Source: Aspidapion aeneum
Lineage: Eukaryota; Arthropoda; Insecta; Coleoptera; Brentidae
Length of the DNA: 64,000 nucleotides
Assembly: GCA_963576565.1 (NCBI GenBank)
Contig: OY755042.1
Location: forward strand, 97,086,185-97,150,184
Direction: 5' to 3'
The notes beneath the pieces are model-generated. The model had not been told where the DNA came from, made no database searches, and saw only the letters and a program-made list of their open reading frames with translations. A program made the position numbers and the translations under genes. Shown piece by piece: positions 45,431 to 56,162 of this stretch. Each line of letters starts with the position of its first letter. Position 1 is the first letter of the stretch.

Positions 45431-46828
45431 GAGTGCGTTCGAGTAGAAAATTCGTCGAGCGAGCGGGGCGTAGTGACGTCACGGACTGAACGCCCCGGTT
45501 TTCGCGGTTCGACTCGAACGGAAAAGGTATACACCGGTTACAAATTTCTAATTCAAAATTTTGGGCATAAAATTTTTGTTTATTTTTGCAATTTAAAACT
45601 GTTTGTAAATAAAAAAAACTCTAGATTAAAATCGCCTTTAAGTTTATACATGAGTGTAGCAAGGGAACAATTTGTTGCGGGATAAAAAGACACTTTGATC
45701 ACGCGGTTTATTTATAGGGTATTTTTCGCACATTTGGACTCTTTCAAGTTTTTCTTTTTTATGGGGGTTTTATGCTAGGTTTATACAGATAAAAATAAAA
45801 AATAAAATAATTTTCAGATGATTAATTTATTATCTTTCACTTTTACCCTGTATCTTGTAAGTAGTTCAAGATGTCGATGTGCGGTTTTCGGCATTAATTT
45901 TTTTACAAAATTCGGGCTCGTAGCATATGTTAGTTTTTTTCTGGCTCCTCTGGAAATGGGCGTTTACTATCAAAAGTGTCCAATTTGGATGTACATAAAT
46001 GAAAAAAAGCGACATAAATTTGAAAAATAGGTTTAAATAAAATGGGCTTTTTATGGAAGAAAACAGTGATAATTTGCTCTAGTGCAAATTATCGCTGTAA
46101 TTCGTTCCCTTTTGGTCGAAATCTACCAGTCACATTGATTTTAATGGTCAATATTTTTCTGAAGGAAATAGTCAATATAACTTTCCTCTTTTTATGGGCA
46201 AAGTTAAGATAATGTATTTATTTGATTTTATTTTATTTCATGATTTTTTTTATTAGTCAAAAAATTCTCATTTTAGGTATAGTTTTCCTGTGTGCTCTTT
46301 TAGTGCGTGTGTTTTTTTATGTGTGCGCTCTTTTTCTGTGTGAATATTTTCTGTGCGCTTTTTTCCTACGCGATTTTTTTCTGTACCCTTATTTATAGTC
46401 GCCGCTTTGCCATTACCCACCAGAATTTGGCTACAGAACCGCTGGCCATGGTTAAAGCCACACTGGGCAATCGCGGATAATTCTTAGCGCTCCGCACTGC
46501 GGCAAATTTGGAGCATCCTCTGGTAGTCTTTCTTCTTCAGCCTCCTCAGAATCTTGGAAACATAAATCTACAGCAAACAGAACTGCGTCCATGTATTTTA
46601 TTTGACAAAAAAAACAGTCGTAAAAAAATGTAAACAAAAGTTTGAAAGTATAAAAAAGTAGGGTTATGTAATACGCCCGCTTTTCTCCATCCTCAAGCTC
46701 GGGTCATATCGAGCGTGCCCCGAGGGTTCGCTCGGTGGCATCTCGAACGCAAAAGGGCGTGCTCCGAGCGTCAACACGAACGGAAAAATGGAACTCGGGG
46801 CGCCCGGGTTGCCTACTCGAACGCACTC
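45431..46828. mobile_element. TIR element, GAGTGCGTTCGAGTAG ends
   Basis: Perfect 16-bp inverted termini, flanked by ATA on both sides (45428-45430, 46829-46831). A 3-bp A/T target and GTTCG-containing termini suggest PIF/Harbinger, but no Harbinger nuclease domain is readable. It includes a minus-strand acidic frame (46637-46452, ...CFQDSEEAEEERLPEDAPNL) of unknown identity and a GCGCACAC array end (46270-46430) matching 36-222 in inverted orientation. Confidence 0.65.
46270..46430 (-). repeat. GCGCACAC terminal array, second copy
   Basis: Reverse complement of the element end at 36-222: GGTAATGGC, AATAAGGGTACAG, then AAAAAAGCGCACAG, AAAAAGAGCGCACAC and further units. Confidence 0.7.
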
Positions 46829-46832
46829 ATAT

Positions 46833-47392
46833 ACATATGTCGAATTTTTCACGTCACTGGTAGTCCAGCTGATTTTTTTAAACAAAAGTTAGATATAATA
46901 TGAACAACGGAACTACGAATAATTTTTGAATTTTTTGAAAACTAAGGCAATTTTTCCACTGTTTTCTGGTACATTCTTATAAAATATAATTTTCTAGACC
47001 TATTGTCGTTATTTTTTTTTTTAGCCCGCTTTATTTTTATTTATTATTACACAAAACCTAAACTACAAGTCAAACTGAATGTGATCGTTTAGTATCAAAG
47101 GTGAACCGAGGACTTGGGGAGTAAACAAAAATGTAGGTCAGCGGATTATTTTTGAAGCTGAAACGAACACATTATTTTCTTCGAATTTTAATTTTTGTGT
47201 AAAGAGAAATGAAGCGGGCTAAAAAAAAATAACGACTGGTATGTCTGAAAAATATTATTTTATAAGAATATACTAAAAACTGGTAGGAAAATTGCCTTAG
47301 TTTTTAAAAAATTCAAAAAATATTAGTTGCCCATATCATATCTAACTTTTGTTTACAAAAATCAGCTGGACCACCAGTGTCGACATATATTT
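46833..47392. mobile_element. Foldback MITE with about 200-bp arms
   Basis: Left arm about 46833-47040 and right arm about 47190-47392 pair through GTCCAGCTGATTTTT, AACAAAAGTTAGATAT, AAAACTAAGGCAATTTT, TATTCTTATAAAATA and TTTAGCCCGCTT. Spacer about 150 bases. No coding. Confidence 0.88.
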
Positions 47393-47432
47393 ATAAGATC
47401 CGAACACCGGTCTATTCTATCCACCGTAAGGT

Positions 47433-47464
47433 CACTCATCGTAAAGCAAGCTTTACGATGAGTG
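47433..47464. repeat. Perfect 15-bp palindromic hairpin, 2-nt loop
   Basis: CACTCATCGTAAAGC, AA, GCTTTACGATGAGTG. Stands at the right border of the nested elements. Confidence 0.95.
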
Positions 47465-47506
47465 TCCTTAATCCACTGTGGTTTTGGTCCACATCAGTGG
47501 CGGCTG

Positions 47507-48790
47507 GTGACTTTATAAATTGGGGGGGGGGGGGGGGCAGCAATTTATATTGCACGGAAAAGGAGATAAAAAAGCTTACCAAAACAATTTTATTTTAGCA
47601 TTTTAGAAACAAGCAGCTACTTGGTGTAGTTTTTAGTTTCTTTGTTTGTTTATAGATAAACTCTATTCGCCCCTCTTTTACATGTGCAAAGTGCTCGGAT
47701 TAGCACCAGTTACAGACTAATCATAGCCCTGTAGAGCAACCTCAAACCTACAGAATTTTAAACAGTCTATTATAACCTACTAAGTATATGTCTATTTTTT
47801 GACACATTTTCATTATGTTCGGTAATGTTTTGCCTATAGGCACTATTCAATTGGCACCTAGCATTGAAAATTCTATGTGGTTATTTAAATAAGTAGCTCT
47901 TACTTTGTGTCTTTAACTTTTCACTAAAGTTCTTGATATCACACATTCCCTTTGACACCCACGCAGACTCACCTCGTGGATTGTTCATAATAAGATAAAT
48001 AGGTAAAGCAAAAAAAAGCATAAGACAAATAAAGCAAAAAAAAGCATTTCGTTTTTCCCAACCGCACAACCAGTTTTCAGCATCGTATAGTTTTTTCTTA
48101 TTATTTTTTATTATTATTATCTCAAAAACTAATGGATAGATTTTTGAAATTTTTGCACGGTTGTAAGGGCATTCAAAAGGCCTTCAAAACAAGGTATCAC
48201 TAGACCCACTTTCCCTATTCAAAATATACGGGTAAAGTATACTCCTCGAAGGGGGTTTGTGCTACAAAAATTTCAAGATAGCCAAAAAGTGTCCCCCTCG
48301 ACTGTAAGATTTTAAAATCATGGTTTATTAATCAGGAATAATGTGTAGATTATAAAAAAGCAAGTTTAAAAAATGTGTATTTGTTTTCTTAAAACCTCGA
48401 ATAAATAAGCGGTGTATGCGCGCGCGTTTTTTGGAGAGAATTTTATTACCCATTCTCATTTAACGATAGACGACTCTGATGTAATTTTGCGTTCCATTTT
48501 TGGAATTTCTATCATATAACCTACCTACTAGGTTTTATTTAGACAATGAACCTGCTCTATAATTATAATAGCAGTAATCTACTAACTTATATAACTCCCT
48601 AACGAGGAACGATACGGATTCTATTTCTAATTTCGTGTCAGCTTGGTGGGATGCCAAAATATTTGGGGAAGACCGGGGTGGCAGTAAATATGGCACTTTT
48701 TTTTTGGAACAAAACCTAGTTTTGGCTGTCCCAAACTAAAAAAAAATATTTATTGAAAAAAATCTCTGGAGTTCTTAACTATTTTTTGGT
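47507..48790. other. hAT 5' fragment then unassigned DNA
   Basis: Starts with a hAT terminus CAGTGGCGGCTGGTGAC and a G17 run, without a right end. The minus frame 48069-47881 encodes a hydrophobic stretch (FFCFICLMLFFALPIYLIM) and has CAAA|GTAAGA near its end, a possible membrane-protein exon at low confidence. Nothing else recognised. Confidence 0.3.
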
Positions 48791-49102
48791 AATTGTATAG
48801 ACAATAATATGTTAATGTTATAAATTTAAATTTATCTCTCGCATTTCTGAGTTTCAGAAGTAGGCAGCGCCCCAGAACCCCCCTCAAGAGCTTAAAATCT
48901 AAAAGTAAATAAAAATAGAGACAAAAATAATAATCTTAGACGAGAACTCAAAAAACATACAAAAAGTTTGTATTACTGAATACTAAAATAATCGAAGGAA
49001 TAGAAAGAAGTATTCAAAGTAACGAAAGTAAATAATTATTTAATTATTTTTCGAGGCGGAATATTTCGAAAAAGGTAGGAATTATGGAAAAACGGCTCAC
49101 AT
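48790..49102. repeat. Direct repeat, left copy, flanking the microsatellite
   Basis: Nearly identical to 49582-49888 (only a few substitutions and small indels): TTTATCTCTCGCATTTCTGA, GGCAGCGCC, AATCGAAGGAATA, TTTTTCGAGGCGGAATATTT and GGTAGGAATTATGGAAAAA. Confidence 0.95.
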
Positions 49103-49527
49103 CAATTCAATTCAATTCAATTCAATTCAATTCAATTCAACTCAATTCAATTCAATTCAATTCAATTCAATTCAATTCAATTCAATTCAATTCAATTCAA
49201 TTCAATTCAATTCAATTCAATTCAATTCAATTCAATTCAATTCAATTCAATTCAATTCAATTCAATTCAATTCAATTCAATTCAATTCAATTCAATTCAA
49301 TTCAATTCAATTCAATTCAATTCAATTCAATTCAATTCAATTCAATTCAATTCAATTCAATTCAATTCAATTCAATTCAATTCAATTCAATTCAATTCAA
49401 TTCAATTCAATTCAATTCAATTCAATTCAATTCAATTCAATTCAATTCAATTCAATTCAATTCAATTCAATTTAATTTAATTTAATTTAATTCAATTCAA
49501 TTCAATTCAATTCAATTCAATTCAATT
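49103..49527. repeat. (TTCAA)n microsatellite, about 85 units
   Basis: About 425 bp, almost pure, with one CTCAA unit near 49141 and a (TTTAA)4 island at about 49471-49490. The 133-codon open frame across it (SIQFN repeats) is an artefact of the 5-bp period, not a gene. Confidence 0.98.
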
Positions 49528-49581
49528 TATTTCTAGAAATGTTATTACAGTTTTGTTTCAATTTATTTTTGAAACAAAACT

Positions 49582-49888
49582 GTAATTGTATAGACAATAT
49601 GTTAATGTTATAAATTAAAATTTATCTCTCGCATTTCTGAGTTTCAGAAGTGGGCAGCGCCTCAGAACCCCTCTTAAGAGCTTAAAATCTAAAAGTAAAT
49701 AAAAATAGAGACAAAAATAACAATCTTACACGAGAACTCAAAAAATATACAAAAAGTTTGTATTACTGAATACTAAAATAATCGAAGGAATAAAGGTAAT
49801 CAAAGTAACAAAAGTAAATAATTATTTAATTATTTTTCGAGGCGGAATATTTCGAAAAAGGTAGGAATTATGGAAAAACTGCTCACAT
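49582..49888. repeat. Direct repeat, right copy
   Basis: Partner of 48790-49102. A hairpin (ACAGTTTTGTTTCAA / TTGAAACAAAACTGT, about 49545-49582) separates it from the microsatellite. Confidence 0.95.
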
Positions 49889-50293
49889 GTCCCTATATTT
49901 ATTTTTAATTATCTATCGATTGACACCAAACACGAATACTTCCGATTTAACCGGAATTTCCGATTTTCCGTTAAAACCGTTTCCATTTGTCTGTTCCACA
50001 GTGTATTGTAAACAAACGCTGAATCGTGTATAACAATTTACGCGAGTCTTCCCTATTTTAGCGTCCAAGTCTGTGCAAAGGTAGGTAGTTTTAGTTCTCG
50101 AAATTTAATCTAGTTCGTGCACCATGACTTCTATGATTTTTATTTAAAATGTGGCGTACTATAAACAATTTTAGTTTTTGAATCAGACATTTCTGCTCAA
50201 AAATGATGTCAAAATTTTAGTTAGTTAGGTACCTATAGTTCATTCCATAATTTTTTAGATAATTGTTTCATAGTAATCAACTGTTACCATAAC

Positions 50294-50904
50294 CAAGGCC
50301 AACACAAAAATAGAGGCCACGACCCTGAAAAAATCAGCTGTTCTCCCGGGGCTGAATTTTACATTTGGTCTTATGGGAGGTCAGACGTTTTTTTATGATA
50401 TTTTCAAAATGGCACTACAGATTTCCGCAAAATTTTAGTGAAATATTCTCAGACACCATCCCGATATTCCACCAAAGGTTTGTAAGGAAGCAACATGATT
50501 AAAAGGTTAAAATCTTCAAGATTTAGCATTCCTTATTTTGAATTCAAATTACCCGCCATGTACCACATGCCAACTGTTATATTTGACATGTATTTGACTT
50601 TGTCATATGTGATTGTCACATTCGCTTCTGCTTTAAACTTAATTTTTGTGTGAGCTAATGAAGCGGCTATGAAAAATTAGGGCTTACTATACATTTTAAA
50701 AAAATTGTTCTGCCAGAATAAAGTAAAAACAATCTCAAAAACGGCTTTATTTAACAAAAAATCAAATATCCATGAACCGTCATTCCAACTTCAAAATTTT
50801 AAAGACAATCAGCTGTGTCGTAACGTGACCATCAAAAAAAAATCAGCCCCGTATGTGACGTCAACAAAGTGGAGGATCGTGGCCCGTCCATTTTGATAGC
50901 CCTG
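50294..50904. mobile_element. CA...TG TIR element, intact solo copy
   Basis: 611 bp with ends CAAGGCCAACACAAAAATAG and, inverted, CAGGGCTATCAAAATGGACG. Flanked by CCATAAC (50287-50293 and 50905-50911), a 7-bp duplication. Almost identical to the full unit at 38501-39112. No transposase. Confidence 0.92.
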
Positions 50905-51160
50905 CCATAACAAATGGCATGCCAGCGAAAAAAAATCGTCAAAAGTTATCCCAAAAATAATGATGACTTTATACTTCGTTACCATGTTTTCATGTCGTAC
51001 TGAGTTTAGATTTAAAAAACGCATTGATTTTCAATCACGCTTAAAATCGAACTTAGCCTTAGAAAACCTATTACATCATAATGGTACGATTGGTACGAGG
51101 GTTTTCTTTTAAGTTTTGGATATACAGCTGGAATAAAACAGTAGATAACTTTTAAAAACT

Positions 51161-52115
51161 TTATTGTTTCTCGAAGTATTCTCCACGAAAATAAATGCAC
51201 TTTTGCATTCGCTAAAACCAGTTGTCAACGCTGTAATACCACTTGTTTGTTGGTACTGTCAAAATTGCATTCTTGAAGGTGTCGACTGCTTCCTTTGGCG
51301 ACTGAAATCTTTGACCGCGCAGTCCATTCTTGATTTTCGGAAAAGTATAGAAATTGTTGGGATTTAGGTCGAGACTGTATGGACGATGGTCTAACAATTC
51401 GACGTTTTGTTAGGTTAAAAATTCAATGGTTTTTTGTGCTTTGTGCGAACTTGCATTGTCTTGGTGGATGATGATTCGTCGTTCGGGGTTCGTTTTTCGA
51501 AGCTCAGCGATGACTTTCGGCAAACAAATGGCGATGTACCAATCGGATGTAACAGTCTTTTGATCTTCGAGAGGAATTTTTGCTATATGACCTGCTTTTG
51601 AGACAAATGTCGCGACCATCTTTTTGAATACACTTCGAAAACCGATGACTTTTGTCGGCTTTTCTTTATCTTGGAACACCCAAACAGACAACTGACGTTT
51701 ATTTTCGGGTTCATACGAGTAAATCCACGATTCATCACCACTGACAATGCTGTACTCGTTTTTCGAGTGTACTGCCTCAAAGCGTTCTAGAGTTGTCTGA
51801 CACCAATTGACCCTAGCTTCTTTATGTTCTTCGGTTAACAGCCAGAACCTAATTTTCTTATCCCTAATTTCTTCATGCAATTTTTTTTGAATTGACGTCT
51901 GAAATCCTCAACGAAGCCTTAATCTCGCGATATGCCACAAGCCGATCTTCCGTGATAAGCATGCGCAGAGCATCGATGTTTTCCTGAGTGACAGCCGTTC
52001 TTGGTGCACCTGGCCTTGGATCGTCGCTAAGGCTAATCCGTCTACGCTTGAATTCTCCATACCAACGAGAAACTGTCGACTGATGTGGTGCTTCATTACC
52101 GAAAACAGGAATCAA
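51161..52115 (-). pseudogene. mariner transposase, degenerate
   Basis: Minus strand. The N-terminal helix-turn-helix region (52115-51873) has STVSRWYGEFKRRRISLSDD and PRPGAPRTAVTQENID. A frameshift near 51880 leads into the catalytic part: TEEHKEARVNWC, SGDESWIYSYEPENKRQ (first Asp), IIIHQDNASSHKAQKTIEFL (second Asp), then an in-frame TAA, and YSLDLNPNNFYTFPK, where the third catalytic Asp (usually PxD-F) is Asn. A second in-frame TAG lies before RMQKCIYFRGEYFEKQ and the natural TAA at 51163-51161. The first helix of the paired domain is missing. A mariner-like terminus TACGAGGGTTTTC is at 51094-51106; the other end was not found. Inactive. Confidence 0.93.
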
Positions 52116-52509
52116 CTCATCAGGGCATTCTTATTAAGATAATTTCTTTCGAAAGCTGTAAAAAAATAATAGCTCAAAAATGTTCTCGGTTTAATTCCAT
52201 TTTTCGACAGATTTGTTAACTTAAAAAAATCATTGTAGCTATAAAACTATATGTATCGCACTCACGTTTTGAATTTAGGTTAGGTAAAGGTTGAGGTTAA
52301 GGTTTAGTAACGACATTCCATCAGTGTCGCCCTCTATGTTCCTACATGCAAAATATAAAAGACAGCCCTTGTACTTTTTTTTGCGAAATTGGAATAACTA
52401 ATGAATTGGGGTTATTTTTACATGACAAATATGTCCCCAAAAATATTGCGGCGCTATCTTTAAACCGCTTTACTATAAATTTTTTCAACAGCCTAACAGT
52501 AAAAAAAAT

Positions 52510-53405
52510 TTGGAAGGCAAGGGCAAGGTTGTATCTCGCATACGCTCTTCAAGATATACTTGGAACAAGTCCTTAAAGTATGGAAGAGAAAATACCAAAA
52601 CATGGGAATTCCGTTGGACGAAACCACCTTGTATACTTTATGTTTCGCCGAGGATCAGATAGTAGTGGCTCAGGATTATGACGACCTCGAATATATGACA
52701 CAAAAACTAATAGAAGAGTACAATAAGTGGGGACTAGAGGTTAATCTCAATAAGACAGAGTATATGTGTATCGGTGGAATGAAACAGGATCTAATCTTAA
52801 ATACCGGGCAGCGAATTCAGTCCTGTGATGAGTATAAATACTTAGGTCTAAAAATTACAGCTGACGGAACACTAGACAAAGCTATAAAAGATCGAAACGT
52901 ACAAGGAAAAAAGCAATAACTTTATTAAATGGAATAATTTGGCACCAAAGTATATCAAAACATAACAAAAAGCTTATATATAACACCATTGTAAAAAGTA
53001 TTATTACATACGGCTCAGAAGTATGGCCAATCACGGATAGAACGGAAAAAATGCTTTCCGCTACGGAGAGGGACTATTGGAGAAGAGCAGCAGGGAAATC
53101 AAAAAGAGAAAGAGTTACAAATCAAAGAATAAGAGAAATTATGACAGTGGGTAAACGTACTTTAGTGGATGTAATAAGAACAAAACGACTGGTGTGGTAC
53201 GGACATGTACAAAGAATGAATGATGAAAGACTACCTAAACAAATACTACAATGGAAACCAAATGGCCGAAGAAGACGAGGACGGCCAAGGAGAAGCTGGA
53301 GAGAAGGAATAGACAGTGAAATAAGAATAAGAGACCTAGATGATGAATTATGGGCCAACAGAAACGAGTGGAGATTGGGTATCGGAAGACGTAGAACGTT
53401 GTGAA
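52510..53405 (+). pseudogene. RTE-like LINE, copy D (RT to C-terminus)
   Basis: The longest LINE relic. From about 52525 it reads QGCISHTLFKIYLEQVLK (the RT box upstream of the active site), GIPLDETTLYTLCFAEDQ, WGLEVNLNKTEYMCIGG and YKYLGLKITADGTLD. A frameshift near 52918 is followed by LLNGIIWHQSIS, TIVKSIITYGSEVW and the open C-terminal frame to 53404 with RLVWYGHVQRMNDERLPKQI, GRRRRGRPRRSWREGID and a final RLGIGRRRTL. The active-site motif is FAED (52644-52655) where copies A and B have FADD. The 5' part including the endonuclease is absent. A (TA)n tract follows directly, consistent with a microsatellite 3' tail. It belongs to a different subfamily from A-C. Confidence 0.9.
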
Positions 53406-53409
53406 ACCG

Positions 53410-53412
<3 letters not shown>

Positions 53413-53470
<58 letters not shown>
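53413..53470. repeat. (TA)n microsatellite at LINE 3' end
   Basis: About 29 AT units starting eight bases after the LINE stop codon; likely the RTE-type simple-repeat tail. Confidence 0.95.
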
Positions 53471-53473
<3 letters not shown>

Positions 53474-54084
53474 CTGGAAAAGGAGCCAACAGCCATTTGT
53501 CTACAAAGAACCAATCGGTTGGATCTGTTTAAATAAAAGTCACGAAACCGTTTTGTCGGCTTGTCGTTTGGTTCGATAGTCAACAGAGGGAGCTAGAGTG
53601 CTTGTGTCGCCTGGATCTTTTACCAGCATCTAAATATATTTGAATGAAGGCGCTTATAATGCAAAATTTAGGTTTTGGCACTTGGCTCCTTTTCCAGCAA
53701 TGCTTTTCATTTAGTTGTATTTTGAACTGTAAGAATTTTTATACAAAGAAAAGCTCCCCGTTCTAAAAATAAGAGGTAAACTACCCCATGATATTTGCGA
53801 TTCGTGTCAAGCTGTTTTAAAAATCCTGCAGCTTATTTCAAGAACGCACAGCACCGTTTAGCTCACAGTGCAAACTTTTTCGTCCCACGCTATATTTCCT
53901 TTCGGCAATAATACTTTGTTCACAGGATTACGACATTGCATATACAGTGTATATACAGGGTAAAGTTTTAACTAAAACTATTTACGCCAATGTAATATTC
54001 TGATATACAGGGATTATTTGACAATTATCAAAAATTTAGGGTTACGTCTATTATTTTTACCTTCCTAGGTATTGTTTTTAAAGA
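53471..54084. other. Unassigned, with a family G scrap
   Basis: TTATTTGACAATTATCAAAA and GGGTTACGTCTATTATTTTT (54005-54055) match the family G left part. The rest is unrecognised. Confidence 0.4.
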
Positions 54085-54560
54085 ATTTTTTTTTTTTTAG
54101 ATAACGCCGAAAATCTGTTATTTGGGTGTATTTTGACCTACCCTAGCAATATCGTCGTGATGTCTGTGTGTGTGGGTGCGTGTGTGTGTGTATGTGTATG
54201 TAACTCTGTCCGTAACACAATAGCTCCTAAACCGACCAACCGATTTTCATGAAATTTTTAGGTCAAGTAGTATTCGATACTGTAACGAGCTGATTAGATT
54301 TTGGTCGAAATTCATCAATGCTAATTACAGTTTTTTGACAGTTAAAAAGTTTGAAAAATGCTAACTTTTTAACGGAGCGTCGCATCAATATGCGGTTTAC
54401 GGAATATTGTAGAGCACATTTGTGTTATAACCAAAAACTTGGTAGGAGCTTTCGTTTCAGAGATATTTACAAAAAACTGTCTTTAAGGTTCATATGGGTG
54501 AATATCTGGAAAGTGACCGATTTTGATGTGACCTACACAAAAACATGTTAAAACATTTTT
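54085..54560 (-). repeat. R1 dispersed repeat, copy 3
   Basis: Reverse orientation: AACGCCGAAAATCTGTTATT, CCTAGCAATATCGTCGTGA, a GT-rich stretch, CCTAAACCGACCAACCGATT, TAACGGAGCGTCGCATCAAT and GAGATATTTACAAAAAACTG. Confidence 0.8.
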
Positions 54561-55318
54561 TTTATATAAAACTAATTTTATTTTTATAGTTCTATTAAAT
54601 ATCTAACAAGCAAGTTAATTTTTGGAAGATTATAAAAAATATTTCCTTTAGATAACAGAGGTTTTATGTAACAATCGTCAGTAACCTGGAGTGTCACTAT
54701 TAAAATTTTATTATATTTTAATTAAATTATGTTCTTATAATTATTTATTGGAGTAATTTCTTAGTAAACATTAAAAAACAACCTTTAGTTACTTGTTTTT
54801 AAATATTCAAATTTCAACTTTGTCACCAAAAATTGCATCAGTTACCTGTGCCTTCAGATTTTTTATCCATTTTTTATCCATTAGATCATTCTTGACTTTC
54901 AGTTGCTGAGTGAAAAAGAGCTCTGTGATTCGGAAAACGCGCGAACGGTTTAATTCGATGTCACACGTCTAAAACAGTGGGTGGTCCTTTAACCGATCCA
55001 TACTCGCCTGTGTAACCTTCAGTTTGATCAGTAATCTGGTAAGTTCTTTAAAGGTAGAACAACAAAAAAACAATTTAAAAAATGGTGAAACATAATTACA
55101 ATAGAATACACTTTTTGAGTTTTCTTGTTTATTAAACTTAATTTTAGTAGTATTAATAATATCTGACAAAATCGTCAGTTACCTGTGCATCAGTTACCTG
55201 TTAAAAAACTTACAGGTTACTGACCTGCTCTACAAGTAACTGACTCGTTTTTTACAAGCTTTTATTTTTCTTCACATGTTCTGTCTAGCTATCTAACTAT
55301 CAAATCTTGTGAAGCGTT

Positions 55319-56060
55319 TTTGACACACTTTCCATTATCCGATTTGAATGAAACATGACAATACAACATTAAGAAAAAAATATCCTCCCACCCCTATACC
55401 CACCCCTTCTATAGAAAAATGTGTTTTTGACACACTTCCCGTTATCCGATTTGGATAAAATTTGGTATACACATAGTGGTCCGATGATAATACAACAATA
55501 AGAAAAAATACCCCCATCCCCTTCCATAGAAAAATTTGTTTTTGACACACTTCCGTTATCCGATTTGGATGAAATTTGGTATACATATAGTGATCCGATG
55601 ACAATACAATATTAAGAAAAAAATCTTCCCACTCCTACCCCCGACCCCTTTCATAGAAAAATGCGCTTTTGACACACTTCCCATTATCCGATTTGAATAA
55701 AATTTGGTACTCACATAGTGGTCCGATGACAATACAACATTAAGAAAAAAATTTCCTCCCACCCCTACCCCCACCCCCTTCCATAGAAAATGCGTTTTTG
55801 ACGCCCTTCCCATTATCCAATTTGGATGAAATTTGGTACACATATAGTGGTCCCATGACAATACAACATTGAAAAAAAATATCCTCCCACTCCTACCCCC
55901 ACTCCTTCTATAGAAAAATGTGTTTTTGACACACTTCCCATTATCCGATTTGGATGAAATTTGGTATACATATAGTGGTTCGATGACAATGCAACAATAA
56001 TAAAAAATGTCCTCCCACCCCTACCTATCACCCCCTTCCATAAAAAAATACGTTTGTGAC
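55319..56060. repeat. Tandem array, 107-130-bp unit, about six copies
   Basis: The anchor TTTTGACACACTTCC (or a variant) recurs with TGA at 55321, 55428, 55543, 55670, 55799, 55927 and 56057. Each unit contains ATTATCCGATTTGGATGAAA, TTTGGTATACA, AGTGGTCCGATGACAATAC and C-rich CCCACCCCTACCCCC. Minus-strand frames across it (HYMYTKFHPNRI...) are period artefacts, although the period keeps them open. Confidence 0.95.
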
Positions 56061-56162
56061 TTTAATATACAAATTTTAGCATTTTTTTAAATTAAAACTT
56101 TTTTTAAAAAAATATGTTTGTTCTTATAATCAGTTACCTGTTGTGGTTGTCAGTTACCTGTA

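Larger units (their letters stand above)
45396..47428. mobile_element. Outer TIR element of a four-level nest
   Basis: About 38 bases at each end (45396-45433 and 47390-47428) are inverted repeats sharing CGGTGGATAG, ACCGGTG and GTTCGGATCTTATA. Almost everything between is made of two further TIR elements (45431-46828 and 46833-47392). Confidence 0.55.

Noticed and set aside
45818..45858. 39-bp ATG-containing segment between TTTTCAG and GTAAGTAG
   Set aside because: It lies inside a TIR element, has a poor polypyrimidine tract and is too short to judge.
46452..46637. Acidic minus-strand frame as a Harbinger transposase N-terminus
   Set aside because: The TIR and 3-bp flank of the host element suggest Harbinger, but no nuclease or Myb-like motif can be read, so the protein is left unidentified.
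49084..49485. 133-codon open frame with SIQFN repeats
   Set aside because: It is a translation of a (TTCAA)n microsatellite. A 5-bp period without stop codons is open in every frame, so openness carries no coding evidence.
50030..50090. GCGTCCAAGTCTGTGCAAAG|GTAGGT as a first-exon donor
   Set aside because: Only the donor looks good; there is no initiator, TATA or coding frame, so I did not annotate it.
53122..53583. 153-codon minus-strand frame with a (YI)n tract
   Set aside because: Antisense to the LINE copy D coding frame and the (TA)n tail; a shadow of the real frame.
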